A stretch of 64,000 nt of DNA from Kribbella sp. ALI-6-A. Lineage in GTDB: Bacteria; Actinomycetota; Actinomycetes; Propionibacteriales; Kribbellaceae. Each line of letters opens with the position of its first letter. The first letter of the stretch is position 1. Below are positions 42,500-51,704 of this stretch, piece after piece. Under the pieces are notes generated by a model. That model saw nothing but the letters and a program-made list of their open reading frames with translations, had not been told where the DNA came from and searched no databases. Location of the stretch: positions 248,001-312,000 of the forward strand of contig NZ_MTQN01000008.1 of NCBI RefSeq assembly GCF_001984195.1. The letters are read 5' to 3'. The translations under genes and the position numbers were made by a program.

Positions 42500-43882
42500 A
42501 TGAGTGAGGTCGTCGAGCGGTTGCGTCAGGTTCTGCCTCCGGAAGCACTGGTCACCGACCACGACCGGATGCAGAGCTACCGGTACGACCGGGCGATGTT
42601 CTGCCCGGCCGGGGAGCCGGCGGCGGTGGTGCTGGCCAGAGAGACCGCCCACGTCCAGGCAGCGGTGCGTGCCGCTGCCGAGTTCGGCGTGCCCGTGGTT
42701 CCGCAGGGCGCGCGGTCCGGCCTGTCCGGCGCCGCGAACGCGCTGGACGGCTGCGTGGTGATCTCGCTGGAGAAGATGGACAAGATCCTCGCGATCGAGC
42801 CCGTCGACCGGTACGTCGTGACGCAGCCCGGCGTGTACAACGCCGTGCTGTCGCGCGCCGTCGCCGAGCAGGGCCTGTTCTACCCGCCGGATCCGTCCAG
42901 CTGGGAGTTCTGCTCGATCGGCGGCAACCTGTCGACCAACTCCGGCGGCCTGTGCTGCGTGAAGTACGGCGTGACCACGGACTACGTGCTCGCGCTCGAG
43001 GTCGTGCTCGCGAACGGCGAGGTGCTGCGCACCGGCCGGCGGACCGTCAAGGGCGTCGCGGGCTACGACCTGACCAAGCTGATCGTCGGCAGCGAAGGCA
43101 CGCTCGGCATCATCACCGAGGCGACGCTGTCGCTGCGCCCGCAGACGGCCAAGCCGCGAACGATGGCGGCGCTGTTCGGCTCCGGGGTGGCGGCCGGCGA
43201 GGCGATCGTCGAGATCATCCGCTCCGGCGTCTCGCTGAGCCTGCTGGAGATCATGGACCGGACGACGATCCAGGCGGTGAACGCGTACAAGCGGATGGAC
43301 CTGCCGACCGACGCGGCCGCGATGCTGATCGCGCAGTCCGACGCGGGCGGCGCCGCCGGCGCGGCCGACATCGCGACCGTCGCCAAGCTGTGCCGTGAGT
43401 ACGGCGCGATCGAGTGCATCGAGGCCGACGACGAGGCCGAGGGCGAGTTGTTGCTGGAGGCCCGCCGGGCCGCGCTGGTGGCGCTGGAGCAGCTCGGTAC
43501 GACGATGATCGACGACGTCTGCGTGCCGCGGTCGCGGCTGGCCGAGTTCATCGGCGCGATCGAGCAGTGCGCGAAGGAGCTCGACATCACCGTCGGCGTG
43601 CTGGGGCACGCCGGCGACGGCAACATGCACCCGACCGTGGTGTTCGACGCGCAGGATCCCGAGCAGGCCCGGCGGGCGCAGGCGGCGTTCGACAAGATCA
43701 TGGAGATCGGTCTGGAGCTGGGCGGAACCATCACCGGGGAGCACGGCGTCGGAGTGCTGAAGCGCGCCTGGCTGGCCGAGGAGATCGGGCCGGTCGCGCT
43801 GTCGGTGCACGAGGCGATCAAGACCGCGCTCGACCCGCAGGGCTTGCTGAATCCGGGCAAGGTGGTGGCTGGTCGTTCGTGA
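42500..43882 (+). CDS. FAD-linked oxidase (GlcD/D-lactate dehydrogenase-type)
   Basis: This 460-residue flavoprotein has the FAD_binding_4 (PCMH) domain (VPVVPQGARSGLSG; GGNLSTNSGG) and the C-terminal domain with GHAGDGNMHP and GTITGEHGVG, typical of glycolate oxidase subunit GlcD and D-lactate or 2-hydroxyglutarate dehydrogenases. No iron-sulfur subunit gene is adjacent, so it may work alone. It lies between hppD and the signalling genes but has no obvious role in tyrosine degradation. Confidence 0.93.
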   Translation: MSEVVERLRQVLPPEALVTDHDRMQSYRYDRAMFCPAGEPAAVVLARETAHVQAAVRAAAEFGVPVVPQGARSGLSGAANALDGCVVISLEKMDKILAIEPVDRYVVTQPGVYNAVLSRAVAEQGLFYPPDPSSWEFCSIGGNLSTNSGGLCCVKYGVTTDYVLALEVVLANGEVLRTGRRTVKGVAGYDLTKLIVGSEGTLGIITEATLSLRPQTAKPRTMAALFGSGVAAGEAIVEIIRSGVSLSLLEIMDRTTIQAVNAYKRMDLPTDAAAMLIAQSDAGGAAGAADIATVAKLCREYGAIECIEADDEAEGELLLEARRAALVALEQLGTTMIDDVCVPRSRLAEFIGAIEQCAKELDITVGVLGHAGDGNMHPTVVFDAQDPEQARRAQAAFDKIMEIGLELGGTITGEHGVGVLKRAWLAEEIGPVALSVHEAIKTALDPQGLLNPGKVVAGRS

Positions 43883-43919
43883 GCTGAGAGTTCTTCCACC
43901 TTTGTGACTCAACCGCAAC

Positions 43920-43944
43920 GGAACTGCCGAGGCAGCCGGACGTT
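43920..43944 (+). promoter_or_regulatory. candidate ECF-sigma promoter before the lipoprotein/two-component genes
   Basis: GGAAC (43920-43924), then 16 bases, then CGTT (43941-43944) fits the usual ECF sigma pattern. It would give a leader of about 90 bases before the lipoprotein start. Matching by eye to a short degenerate motif makes this tentative. Confidence 0.4.
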
Positions 43945-44041
43945 TGTGGCCGCCGGTTGTGACGTCGGGGCCGCACTATGGAAAGTAGTTGTCCGAATCA
44001 CGGGGGGACATCGATCGGTGAGGCATTTCAGGAGGCCACCC

Positions 44042-44650
44042 ATGCGAGCTCGGCGCGTGCTGCCGGCTGTGCTGGCTGTGGTCGCCCTGATGCTCGGGGC
44101 CGGCTGTGCGAACGGCGGCGGCCTGCGGGTGGAGGGCGCCGAGCCCGCGACGAGTACGTCGCCGGCGCCGTCCTCGACGCCCAGCCGCAAAAGCATCGGT
44201 CCCGACCAGCAGGACCGCCGTCCGACGCCCGTCACGGTCAGCCTCGCCCAGGTCAGGCTGAAGCTGCTGGCAGACCGGAAGCTCGAACCGTTCTTCCGCA
44301 CGATCCTCGACACCTGCACGGTGGTCGAGCGCTGTATGAGCCGTGGCCCGACCGTGAACGTCATCCGGTCGGCGTACCCGCAGATCGTGGTCTACATCGA
44401 GTTAGACAAGAGCTTCAACTACGGTGCCGTGCTGATGGCCGCCGAACCCACCGGTCCGCGCCGGATTTGGGGTTTGCGGGCGGACCAGACCAAGATCAGT
44501 GCCAGCCAGCACGGCGACCTCGTGGTGGAGTCCAAGGAATTCGCCTTGAACGACAAAGCTTGCTGTCCGTCTGTAACCCGGGTCCAGATCTTCCGTTGGA
44601 ATGGTCGGCAGATGAATTTGGTGAGCTCGCAGGACCAAAAGGGAGACTGA
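44042..44650 (+). CDS. lipoprotein, CseA-like position
   Basis: This 202-residue protein has a lipoprotein signal (VLPAVLAVVALMLGAGC, lipobox Cys near residue 21), then a Ser/Thr/Pro-rich linker (about 30-60) and a globular domain with TCTVVERCMSR and KACCPSVTR that may carry two disulfides. GGAGG lies 6 bases before the ATG. It precedes an OmpR regulator by 6 bases and its kinase, the order cseA-cseB-cseC of Streptomyces, where CseA dampens the response. Sequence homology to CseA itself is not established. Confidence 0.85.
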   Translation: MRARRVLPAVLAVVALMLGAGCANGGGLRVEGAEPATSTSPAPSSTPSRKSIGPDQQDRRPTPVTVSLAQVRLKLLADRKLEPFFRTILDTCTVVERCMSRGPTVNVIRSAYPQIVVYIELDKSFNYGAVLMAAEPTGPRRIWGLRADQTKISASQHGDLVVESKEFALNDKACCPSVTRVQIFRWNGRQMNLVSSQDQKGD

Positions 44651-44656
44651 ACTTCG

Positions 44657-45355
44657 GTGGTACCGGAAGAACCGGCAGCGCGCATCCTGATGGTCGAGGA
44701 CGACGCGGTGATCCGTGAGGCGACCCAATTGACCCTCGAGCGGCACGGCTACGACGTCACCACGGCCGAGGACGGCCTGGAGGCGATCGAGAGTTTCGAG
44801 AAGATCCATCCCGACGCGGTGATGCTGGACATCATGCTGCCCGGCCTGGACGGCATCTCCGTGTGCCGCCGGATCCGGGAGACCAGCCTGGTCCCGATCG
44901 TGATGGTGTCCGCGCGCGGCGACGCGCTGGACGTCGTCCTGGGGCTGGAAGCGGGGGCCGACGACTACGTGACCAAGCCGTTCGACACCCAGGTCCTGGT
45001 GGCCCGGCTGCGCGCGGTGATGCGGCGCGCGGTGGTGGACCCCGAGCGGCCCAGTCCGTCGGCGGGATCCGGCGTCGAGTCGTTCGGCGACCTGGAGCTG
45101 GACCGCGAGGCTTTGGAGGTACGGCGGGGCGGCAGCACCGTCCAGCTCACCCCGACCGAGCTCAAGCTGCTGATCGAGTTCGCGAACAACCCGGGCGTCG
45201 TACTCAGCCGCAGTACGCTGCTGCAGCGGGTCTGGGACTACGAGTGGGGTGGCGACGGCCGGCTGGTCGACGTCCACCTGCAGCGTCTGCGGACCAAGAT
45301 CGGTGCGGACCGCATCGAGACCGTGCGCGGGTTCGGGTACAAGCTGCGCGCGTGA
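44657..45355 (+). CDS. OmpR-family response regulator (CseB-like)
   Basis: This 232-residue regulator has acidic pocket D15/D16 (VEDD), phospho-acceptor D58, K107 (VTKPF), and a winged-helix output domain (about 130-232; LTPTELKLLIEF, VDVHLQRLRTKIG). SVCRRIRETSLVPIVM and LEAGADDYVTKPF are close to CseB as I recall it. In Streptomyces CseB activates sigE in response to cell-wall stress. No sigma factor gene is adjacent here. GTG start. Confidence 0.93.
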   Translation: MVPEEPAARILMVEDDAVIREATQLTLERHGYDVTTAEDGLEAIESFEKIHPDAVMLDIMLPGLDGISVCRRIRETSLVPIVMVSARGDALDVVLGLEAGADDYVTKPFDTQVLVARLRAVMRRAVVDPERPSPSAGSGVESFGDLELDREALEVRRGGSTVQLTPTELKLLIEFANNPGVVLSRSTLLQRVWDYEWGGDGRLVDVHLQRLRTKIGADRIETVRGFGYKLRA

Positions 45356-45431
45356 GGTGTCTGGCAGAACCGGGTGGCACTGCGCGGTGCCGCCCGGTTG
45401 CTGACGTGCTGATCCCGGACGGAGGACACCT

Positions 45432-46697
45432 GTGGGGCTTCGCAGCAAGCTCGGCCTGATCTTCCTGCTGGTCTCCTCGCTGGCGATCCTCGTGCTCTGC
45501 GTCGCGGTCTACACCCAGGCCGAGTCGTCCCGGCTGGACCGGACCCGCGGCCTGGCCGACGAACGGATCAAGGCCGCCGCCCAGACCTACGACCAGAACG
45601 GGGTCGAGATCCTCGGCTCGCGGCTGGACGACCCCGCCGTACCGGAGCAGCTGCGCGAGGCGGTTCAGCAGGGCAAGCGCGCGACGTTCAAGACCGGTTC
45701 GCCGAACCCGAAGATGTGGGCGGCGGTCGAGGTCAAGGACGGCAGGATCCTGTCGATCGTGCAGGACTACGACAACGAGGATCCGTCGATGAACGCGTTG
45801 CGGCGCGCGCTGATCATCGGTGGCATCGGCACGGTCGCGATGGTCGCCCTGGTCAGCGTGGTCGCGGCCGGCAGCCTGTCGCGGCGGATCGTCGCCGTGG
45901 CCGGTACGGCGCGCCGCATCGCCGGCGGCGAGCTGGACGCCTCGGCGGTCGAGACGATCGGCAAGGGCAACCGCAACAAGGACGAGGTGCACGCGCTGGC
46001 CACGGCGATCGACTCGATGGCCAGTTCGCTGCGCGGGCAACTGGAAGCCGAGCGCCGGTTCACCGCGGACGTCGCGCACGACTTGCGTACCCCGGTCACA
46101 GGATTGCTGACGGCGGCGGAGCTGTTGCCTCCCGGCCGGCCGAGCGAACTCGTTCGGGACCGGGCGAAGGTACTGCGTGGGCTGGTCGAGGACCTGCTGG
46201 AGATCGCGCGGTTCGACTCCGGGTTCGAGCAGGCCGACCTGGAGAACATCGGGCTCGGTGCGTTCGTCGGTTCGGCGGTCGGCCGGCTGCGGATGCAGCA
46301 GGCGATCGCGCCGGACGACGTCGTCGTCCGGCAGGAGGGCCCGGAGGCGACGGTGTCCACCGACTCCCGCCGCGTGGAGCGGATCCTGGCGAACCTGATC
46401 GTCAACGGCCTGCGGCACGGGAAGGCGCCGATCGAAGTGACTGTGTACGGCCGGACCGTCGAGGTGGTCGACCACGGCCCCGGCTACCCGGAGGAACTGA
46501 TTGCCGAGGGCCCGCGACGGTTCCGCTCCGGCATGGCCGAGCGCGGTGCGGGACACGGACTCGGCCTGACCATCGCGGCCGGGCACGCCAAAGTGCTCGG
46601 CGCCGAGCTGACCTTCGGTGCCGCGCCGACCGGTGGAGCACTGGCGCGGCTGGTGTTGCCGCCGGCACCTGAACCGGAATCCACACGCAACTTCTGA
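45432..46697 (+). CDS. sensor histidine kinase (CseC-like)
   Basis: This 421-residue kinase has two membrane helices (about residues 7-27 and 127-147) around an extracytoplasmic sensor of about 100 residues, a HAMP region, phospho-acceptor H216 in DVAHDLRTPVTG, and a HATPase domain (NLIVNGLRHG, GAGHGLGLTIAAGHAKVL). GGAGGACACCT precedes the GTG. It completes the lipoprotein-regulator-kinase trio and probably senses envelope damage. Confidence 0.93.
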   Translation: MGLRSKLGLIFLLVSSLAILVLCVAVYTQAESSRLDRTRGLADERIKAAAQTYDQNGVEILGSRLDDPAVPEQLREAVQQGKRATFKTGSPNPKMWAAVEVKDGRILSIVQDYDNEDPSMNALRRALIIGGIGTVAMVALVSVVAAGSLSRRIVAVAGTARRIAGGELDASAVETIGKGNRNKDEVHALATAIDSMASSLRGQLEAERRFTADVAHDLRTPVTGLLTAAELLPPGRPSELVRDRAKVLRGLVEDLLEIARFDSGFEQADLENIGLGAFVGSAVGRLRMQQAIAPDDVVVRQEGPEATVSTDSRRVERILANLIVNGLRHGKAPIEVTVYGRTVEVVDHGPGYPEELIAEGPRRFRSGMAERGAGHGLGLTIAAGHAKVLGAELTFGAAPTGGALARLVLPPAPEPESTRNF

Positions 46698-46763
46698 CGC
46701 CGGGCCGGCGGTGCCGTTGCCCTGGGCACACTCGCGGGGCAGGGAAGGTGGCGCTGTGCCTGG

Positions 46764-47969
46764 TCAGCCGAGCGCCGGGGTGATGCGGCCGGTCACCTCG
46801 CCGAGGCCGAGCTTGCGCCCGTCCGACGTGGTGGCCCAGCCGGAGATCGTGACCTCGTCGCCGTCCTGCAGGAAGGTGCGCTGTTCGTCGTTCACCGTCA
46901 CCGGCTCGCGTCCGCCCCAGCTGAGTTCGATGAAAGACCCGCGCTGATCCTTCTCCGGACCACTGACAGTGCCCGACGCGAACAGATCGCCCGTACGCAC
47001 GGAGGCGCCGTTGACCGACAGGTGGGCCAGCATCTGCGCCGGCGACCAGTACATCCCCCGGTACGGCGGAGTGCTGACCAGTTGCCCGTTCCACCTGACC
47101 TCGAAGGTGATGTCGGGGTTCGTCAGCTCGGCGCCCGCGAGGTAGGGCAGCACCGGCGGATCCTGCGGCGCGAGCGGAACCGCCGCGTCCTTGAGCGCCT
47201 CCAGGGAGACCACCCACGGCGAGATCGACGTCGCGAACGACTTGCCCAGGAACGGTCCGAGCGGCACGTACTCCCACGCCTGCAGGTCCCGCGCCGACCA
47301 GTCGTTGACCAGCACCACGCCGTACACGTGGTCCTCGAAGGAGTCGACACGGACCGGCGTGCCCAGCGCGGACGGCGTACCGACGACGAAGCCGAGCTCG
47401 ACCTCGATGTCGAGGCGCTCCGACGGCCCGTACGACGGGACGTCGGCGGTGGGCGGCTTGCGCTGGCCGCGCGGCCTCACGATGTCGGTGCCGCTGGCAA
47501 CAACCGTGCCGGCCCGGCCGTGGTAGCCGACCGGGAGGTGCTTCCAGTTCGGCAGCAGCGGTTCGGAGTCGGGGCGGAACAGGCGGCCGAGGTTCGAGGC
47601 GTGCACCTCGGAGGCGTAGAAGTCGACGTAGTCGGCCACCTCGAACGGCAGCTGCATCGTCACCTCCGACCGGGGGATCAGATGCGGCTCGACGGCGTCG
47701 CGCGAGTTCGGGTTGCGCGCCAGGTCGAGCAACCACTCCCGGGTCGCCTTCCAGGTCGCGCGGCCGCGGGCGAGGAACGCGTTCAGCGTCGGCTGGTTGA
47801 ACAGCTGCGACCCGTCCAGCATCTGCGCCGACGCGACCGGCGCCAGGTCGATCAGGTGGTCGCCGATCGCGGCGCCGATCCGCGGCTCCTCGTCGCCGAG
47901 CCGGAACACGCCGAGCGGCAGGTTGTCCGGGCCGAACGGGGTGTCCGCGGGCAGGTCGATCCAGGTCAC
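46764..47969 (-). CDS. fahA: fumarylacetoacetase
   Basis: This 401-residue enzyme cleaves fumarylacetoacetate to fumarate and acetoacetate, the last step of tyrosine/homogentisate breakdown. It has an N-terminal SH3-like domain (residues 1-110) and the catalytic domain with VDFYASEVHASNLGR, YHGRAG and IEVELGFVVG holding the metal and catalytic residues. It follows the unknown 282-residue gene by 33 bases on the same strand, opposite hmgA. Confidence 0.96.
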   Translation of the reverse strand: MTWIDLPADTPFGPDNLPLGVFRLGDEEPRIGAAIGDHLIDLAPVASAQMLDGSQLFNQPTLNAFLARGRATWKATREWLLDLARNPNSRDAVEPHLIPRSEVTMQLPFEVADYVDFYASEVHASNLGRLFRPDSEPLLPNWKHLPVGYHGRAGTVVASGTDIVRPRGQRKPPTADVPSYGPSERLDIEVELGFVVGTPSALGTPVRVDSFEDHVYGVVLVNDWSARDLQAWEYVPLGPFLGKSFATSISPWVVSLEALKDAAVPLAPQDPPVLPYLAGAELTNPDITFEVRWNGQLVSTPPYRGMYWSPAQMLAHLSVNGASVRTGDLFASGTVSGPEKDQRGSFIELSWGGREPVTVNDEQRTFLQDGDEVTISGWATTSDGRKLGLGEVTGRITPALG

Positions 47970-48002
47970 AGGGCCCTCCGGGGTCCAGGAGTCGGGGTGA
48001 GG

Positions 48003-48851
48003 TCAGCCGAGCAGGCCGAGCGCCAACAGGTCGGCGTACGGTTCGTCGATGCTGCAGGAGCCGTACGACGTGAACCAGCGGCGGGTGCTCTCGGCCTGCT
48101 GCTCGGACACGTCACGCGCCTTCGCGGCGAGCGTCTCGCCGTCGCGCTCCTCGAGGATCGCGGTCAGGTCGTCGAGGTCGGCGCCGTCGAGCGAGGCGCG
48201 GGTGGCGAGCAGCACGTTGAGGAAACCGTGGTGCTCGAAACCGGTGTCGGCCGCGGTGTGCCGGACGGCGTTGTGCAGGCCGGCCGTGCACTTGAACGGG
48301 ACCTCGCGATCCAGGCAGCCGGTGACGAAGGCCGCGACCTGGTCGGCGCGCGGGAACAGCGTCGCGTCGAGGCCGCCGGTCCGCAGTTTGGCCGCGTACC
48401 CGGCGTCCGCGACCACGTCGAGGGCTCGCTCCCAGGCGCCGTCGAGGCCGATCTCGACGAACGCGTTCTCCTCGTCCAGGCAGTCGTCGCAGGCCCGGAC
48501 GACGCGCAGCGCGTTGCGGGACAGGTCGTCCTCGTCGCGCAGCCGGACCTCCACCGAGGTCACGGTGACGTCGGACGAGCGGTCGCCGTACCGGACGGCC
48601 GGCGCGATCCCGCCGGCGCCGCCGGTGATCACCACGGCGACCTCGAGTGGGCCGTCGCCGGATTTCGCGGCCTCGGCGGCGACCTTCATCAGGTCCTCGT
48701 CGGAGCAGACGAACGCGCCGACCAGTTCGGCGTACGGTGCGGTGCGGTGGGCACGGTGAGCGGCCACGGCCTCGGGCAGCGGGAGGTTGCCCGGCGGGAA
48801 CATCGCGGCGTCGTCGACCAGGTGCCGGAACAGCGCGGGGACGGTTGACAT
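48003..48851 (-). CDS. conserved-looking protein of unknown function in the homogentisate locus
   Basis: This 282-residue soluble protein begins MSTVPALFRHLVDDAAMFPP and has alternating strand/helix segments with SVEVRLRDEDD, FVEIGLDGAW, AAKLRTGG and FKCTAGLHNAVR, which reads like a TIM-barrel with a late Lys and His. It is the first gene of a two-gene operon with fah and diverges from hmgA. No glutathione-S-transferase-type maleylacetoacetate isomerase or DinB-type mycothiol isomerase is in the window, so this gene is a candidate for that step, purely by position. Confidence 0.8.
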   Translation of the reverse strand: MSTVPALFRHLVDDAAMFPPGNLPLPEAVAAHRAHRTAPYAELVGAFVCSDEDLMKVAAEAAKSGDGPLEVAVVITGGAGGIAPAVRYGDRSSDVTVTSVEVRLRDEDDLSRNALRVVRACDDCLDEENAFVEIGLDGAWERALDVVADAGYAAKLRTGGLDATLFPRADQVAAFVTGCLDREVPFKCTAGLHNAVRHTAADTGFEHHGFLNVLLATRASLDGADLDDLTAILEERDGETLAAKARDVSEQQAESTRRWFTSYGSCSIDEPYADLLALGLLG

Positions 48852-48882
48852 GGCTCCGAGCCTAACGGATCCTTTCGGTAAG

Positions 48883-48898
48883 CGGACAGATGTGTCCG
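48883..48898. promoter_or_regulatory. palindrome in the hmgA/fah divergent promoter
   Basis: CGGACA-GATG-TGTCCG has perfect 6-bp arms. It lies 28 bases before the hmgA ATG and 31 bases before the start of the unknown gene, so one regulator could control both sides. No regulator gene is adjacent. Confidence 0.55.
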
Positions 48899-48926
48899 AT
48901 AAACGGAGAGTCCGGAAGAAGGAGTC

Positions 48927-50117
48927 ATGGCTTACTACCGGCAGGTCGGTCAGGTCCCGCCGAAGCGGCACACCCAGTTCCGAAAGCCGGACGGCGGGCT
49001 CTACTACGAGGAGCTGATGGGCGAGGAGGGCTTCTCGTCCGACTCGTCGCTGCTGTACCACGCGGGCGTGCCGTCGGCGATCGTGGACAGCCAGGTGTGG
49101 TCGTTGCCCGACCTCGCGACGACTCCGAACCATCCGTTGACGCCTCGGCATCTGAAACTGCACGACCTGTTCGAGGGGATCGCGGGGAACAACGTCGTCG
49201 AGCACCGGCGGCTGGTGCTCGGCAACGGTGACGTCCGGATCTCGTACGTCGCGGCCGCCGAGGCGTCGCCGTACTACCGCAACGCGATCGGCGACGAGTG
49301 CGTGTACGTCGAGAAGGGGTCGGCGACGGTCGAGACGGTCTTCGGCGTGCTGGAGGCGCGGGAAGGCGACTACGTGCTGATCCCGCGGGCGACGACGCAT
49401 CGCTGGTTGCCGGGCGCCGACGGGGTGTACGCGTACTGCATCGAGGCGAACAGCCACATCGCGCCGCCGAAGCGGTACCTGTCGCGGTACGGGCAGTTCC
49501 TCGAGCACGCGCCGTACTGCGAACGGGACCTGGTGACGCCGGCCGCGCCGTACGTGGTGGAGGGCACGGACGTCGAGGTGCTGGTGAAGCACCGGGGCAA
49601 CGGGCCGGGCGGGATCGTCGGCTCGCGCATGACCTATGCGACGCACCCCTTCGACGTGGTGGGCTGGGACGGGTGCCTCTACCCGTACACCTTCAACGTC
49701 AGCGACTTCGAGCCGATCACCGGCCGCATCCACCAGCCGCCACCGGTGCACCAGGTCTTCGAGGGCCACAACTTCGTGATCTGCAACTTCGTGCCCCGCA
49801 AGGTCGACTACCACCCGCTGTCGGTGCCCGTGCCGTACTACCACTCGAACGTCGACTCCGACGAGGTGATGTTCTACTGCGGCGGCGACTACGAGGCCCG
49901 CAAGGGTTCGGGCATCGGCCTCGGCTCGATCTCCCTCCACCCCGGCGGCTACGCCCACGGGCCCCAGCCCGCTGCGATCGAGGCGTCGCTGGGCGCAGAG
50001 CGCTTCGAGGAGTTGGCCGTCATGGTCGACACCTTCCGGCCGCTGGAACTCGGCGAGGGCGGTCTGGAGGTAGACGACGGCGTGTACGCGTGGACCTGGG
50101 CCGGGCGCCGGTTGTAG
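48927..50117 (+). CDS. hmgA: homogentisate 1,2-dioxygenase
   Basis: This 396-residue cupin-type iron enzyme opens homogentisate to maleylacetoacetate. It starts MAYYRQVGQVPPKRHTQFR, as in the family, and has the active-site region PYYHSNVDSDEVMFYCGGDY and the closing HPGGYAHGPQP. Length is slightly below the 430-440 of eukaryotic and proteobacterial enzymes but normal for actinobacteria. GAAGAAGGAG is the ribosome site. Confidence 0.96.
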   Translation: MAYYRQVGQVPPKRHTQFRKPDGGLYYEELMGEEGFSSDSSLLYHAGVPSAIVDSQVWSLPDLATTPNHPLTPRHLKLHDLFEGIAGNNVVEHRRLVLGNGDVRISYVAAAEASPYYRNAIGDECVYVEKGSATVETVFGVLEAREGDYVLIPRATTHRWLPGADGVYAYCIEANSHIAPPKRYLSRYGQFLEHAPYCERDLVTPAAPYVVEGTDVEVLVKHRGNGPGGIVGSRMTYATHPFDVVGWDGCLYPYTFNVSDFEPITGRIHQPPPVHQVFEGHNFVICNFVPRKVDYHPLSVPVPYYHSNVDSDEVMFYCGGDYEARKGSGIGLGSISLHPGGYAHGPQPAAIEASLGAERFEELAVMVDTFRPLELGEGGLEVDDGVYAWTWAGRRL

Positions 50118-50139
50118 TCCCCTCCGGATACGCGCGGAC

Positions 50140-50838
50140 ATGGAGTCGCGGACGGTTCAGGTGGATGGCGTCGCGCTGCACGTCGGCGTGACCGGCCAGG
50201 GGCGCGACGTGCTGGTGCTGACGGGTGGACCGGGCTGCGTGCAGTACCTGGAACAGGACGAGATCTCGCCTGCGGGCCACCGGGCCTGGTATCCGGAACC
50301 GCGGGGAGTCGGCCGATCGGGCGGCGGCCCGCACAGCATGGAACGGGCGATCGCTGACCTTGAAGGCATCCGGGCGGCTGTCGGTGTCGACAGGTGGATC
50401 GTGCTGGGTCATTCGTGGGGTAGCGACCTGGCGGTCCGCTACGCAGTCGAACACCCGGAGGCGGTGACCGGGGTCGTCGGCGTCGCCGGACGCGGGCCCC
50501 AACGCGATCGCAGCTGGTCCGAGGCCTACGAAGCAGGCAAAGCCTCGGAGCCTGTCGTCGCGATCGACTGGGTTCCGGCGGTGCATCAGGCGCTCAGTGC
50601 TTCGTTCGCGGACTGGATCCGTCACCCCGGTCTGTGGCGAGGGCTGGCCGACTGTGCGGTGCCGATGCATTTTGTTGCCGCAGGCGACGACATCCGCCCC
50701 TCCTGGCCGCTGGCGCAACTTGCCGCTCTGCTTCCGCGCGGCAGGTTCTCGACGGTGCCGGGCGTGCCGCATGACTTCTGGTCGACCCACCCCGAGATCT
50801 GGACCAAGACCGTCACCGATGCTTGCGCCGCGCTGTGA
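50140..50838 (+). CDS. alpha/beta hydrolase (proline-iminopeptidase-like, short)
   Basis: This 232-residue hydrolase has the oxyanion motif GGPG (29-32), nucleophile S92 in GHSWGS, Asp in AAGDDIRPSW and His in VPHDFWS. GGPG/GHSWG is the proline iminopeptidase pattern, but the cap is short (about 45 residues against 100 or more), so it is a compact relative with unknown substrate. It begins 22 bases after hmgA in the same direction and may share its transcript. Confidence 0.88.
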   Translation: MESRTVQVDGVALHVGVTGQGRDVLVLTGGPGCVQYLEQDEISPAGHRAWYPEPRGVGRSGGGPHSMERAIADLEGIRAAVGVDRWIVLGHSWGSDLAVRYAVEHPEAVTGVVGVAGRGPQRDRSWSEAYEAGKASEPVVAIDWVPAVHQALSASFADWIRHPGLWRGLADCAVPMHFVAAGDDIRPSWPLAQLAALLPRGRFSTVPGVPHDFWSTHPEIWTKTVTDACAAL

Positions 50839-50975
50839 GCAGTTCGGGCAGCGCTTCCTGACCGGAAGGGCCCGCGATGCCGGCGAGTCTCGACAGCACG
50901 CGGCCGTTGCTGTTGGATCGAGTGGTTCGACCAGTCGCACCGACGGTGCGAGCTTGCCGACAGAAGGAGCGCTCG

Positions 50976-51674
50976 GTGCCGACGATGGACTACGACGAGT
51001 TCGCCGAGGCCTACGCCGCGGACAATGAGGTCAACCTGCTCAACGGCTACTACGAACGGCCGGCGATGCTGAGCCTTGCCGGTGACGTGGCCGGCCGTCG
51101 CATCCTCGACGTCGGCTGTGGCGCCGGTCCGCTGTCGGCGGCGCTGCGTGACCGGGGCGCGATCATGAGCGGCTTGGACCTGAGCGCGGAAATGATCGCA
51201 CTGGCCCGCCGACGACTGGGCGACGACGCCGACCTGACCGTCGCCGATCTGGCCGAGCCGCTCCCGTACGCCGACGCGGCGTTCGACGACATCGTTGCCT
51301 CTGTCGTCCTGCACTACCTGGAGGACTGGACCGAGCCGCTCGCCGAGCTCCGCCGGGTGCTGAAGCCGGGCGGACGCCTGATCCTGTCGGTGAACCACCC
51401 CATCGTCTACACGGCGTTGAACCCCGACGGGGAGTACTTCGACACCGTCGCGTACACCTACGACGCCGAGCACGCCGGCCGCACGGTCGTCTACACGAAC
51501 TGGCACCGGCCGCTCCAGGCGATGAACGACGCCTTCACGGCGGCAGGTTTCCGGATCTCGGTCATCAGCGAGCCACCGATCGCCGACGACACCCCGAGCG
51601 AACTGCGTCCGCCCAACCTGGAACACCCCGCGCGGTTCATCTGCTTCATCTTCTTCGTCCTCGAGGCGTGCTGA
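50976..51674 (+). CDS. class I SAM-dependent methyltransferase
   Basis: This 232-residue protein has the SAM-binding motif ILDVGCGAGPLS (about 40-51), acidic SGLDLS, and LYLEDW/RVLKPGG motifs of ubiE/COQ5-like Methyltransf_11 enzymes. The GTG at 50976 has AAGGAG 6 bases upstream, which decides it over the ATG three codons later. The acceptor substrate is unknown. Confidence 0.9.
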   Translation: MPTMDYDEFAEAYAADNEVNLLNGYYERPAMLSLAGDVAGRRILDVGCGAGPLSAALRDRGAIMSGLDLSAEMIALARRRLGDDADLTVADLAEPLPYADAAFDDIVASVVLHYLEDWTEPLAELRRVLKPGGRLILSVNHPIVYTALNPDGEYFDTVAYTYDAEHAGRTVVYTNWHRPLQAMNDAFTAAGFRISVISEPPIADDTPSELRPPNLEHPARFICFIFFVLEAC

Positions 51675-51704
51675 CGCGGACAGCCAGCGGGGCCCGGGGC
51701 GGGA

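Noticed and set aside
44042..46697. Calling the trio cseA-cseB-cseC outright
   Set aside because: Gene order and response-regulator motifs fit, but the lipoprotein is only positionally similar and sigE is absent, so symbols were withheld.
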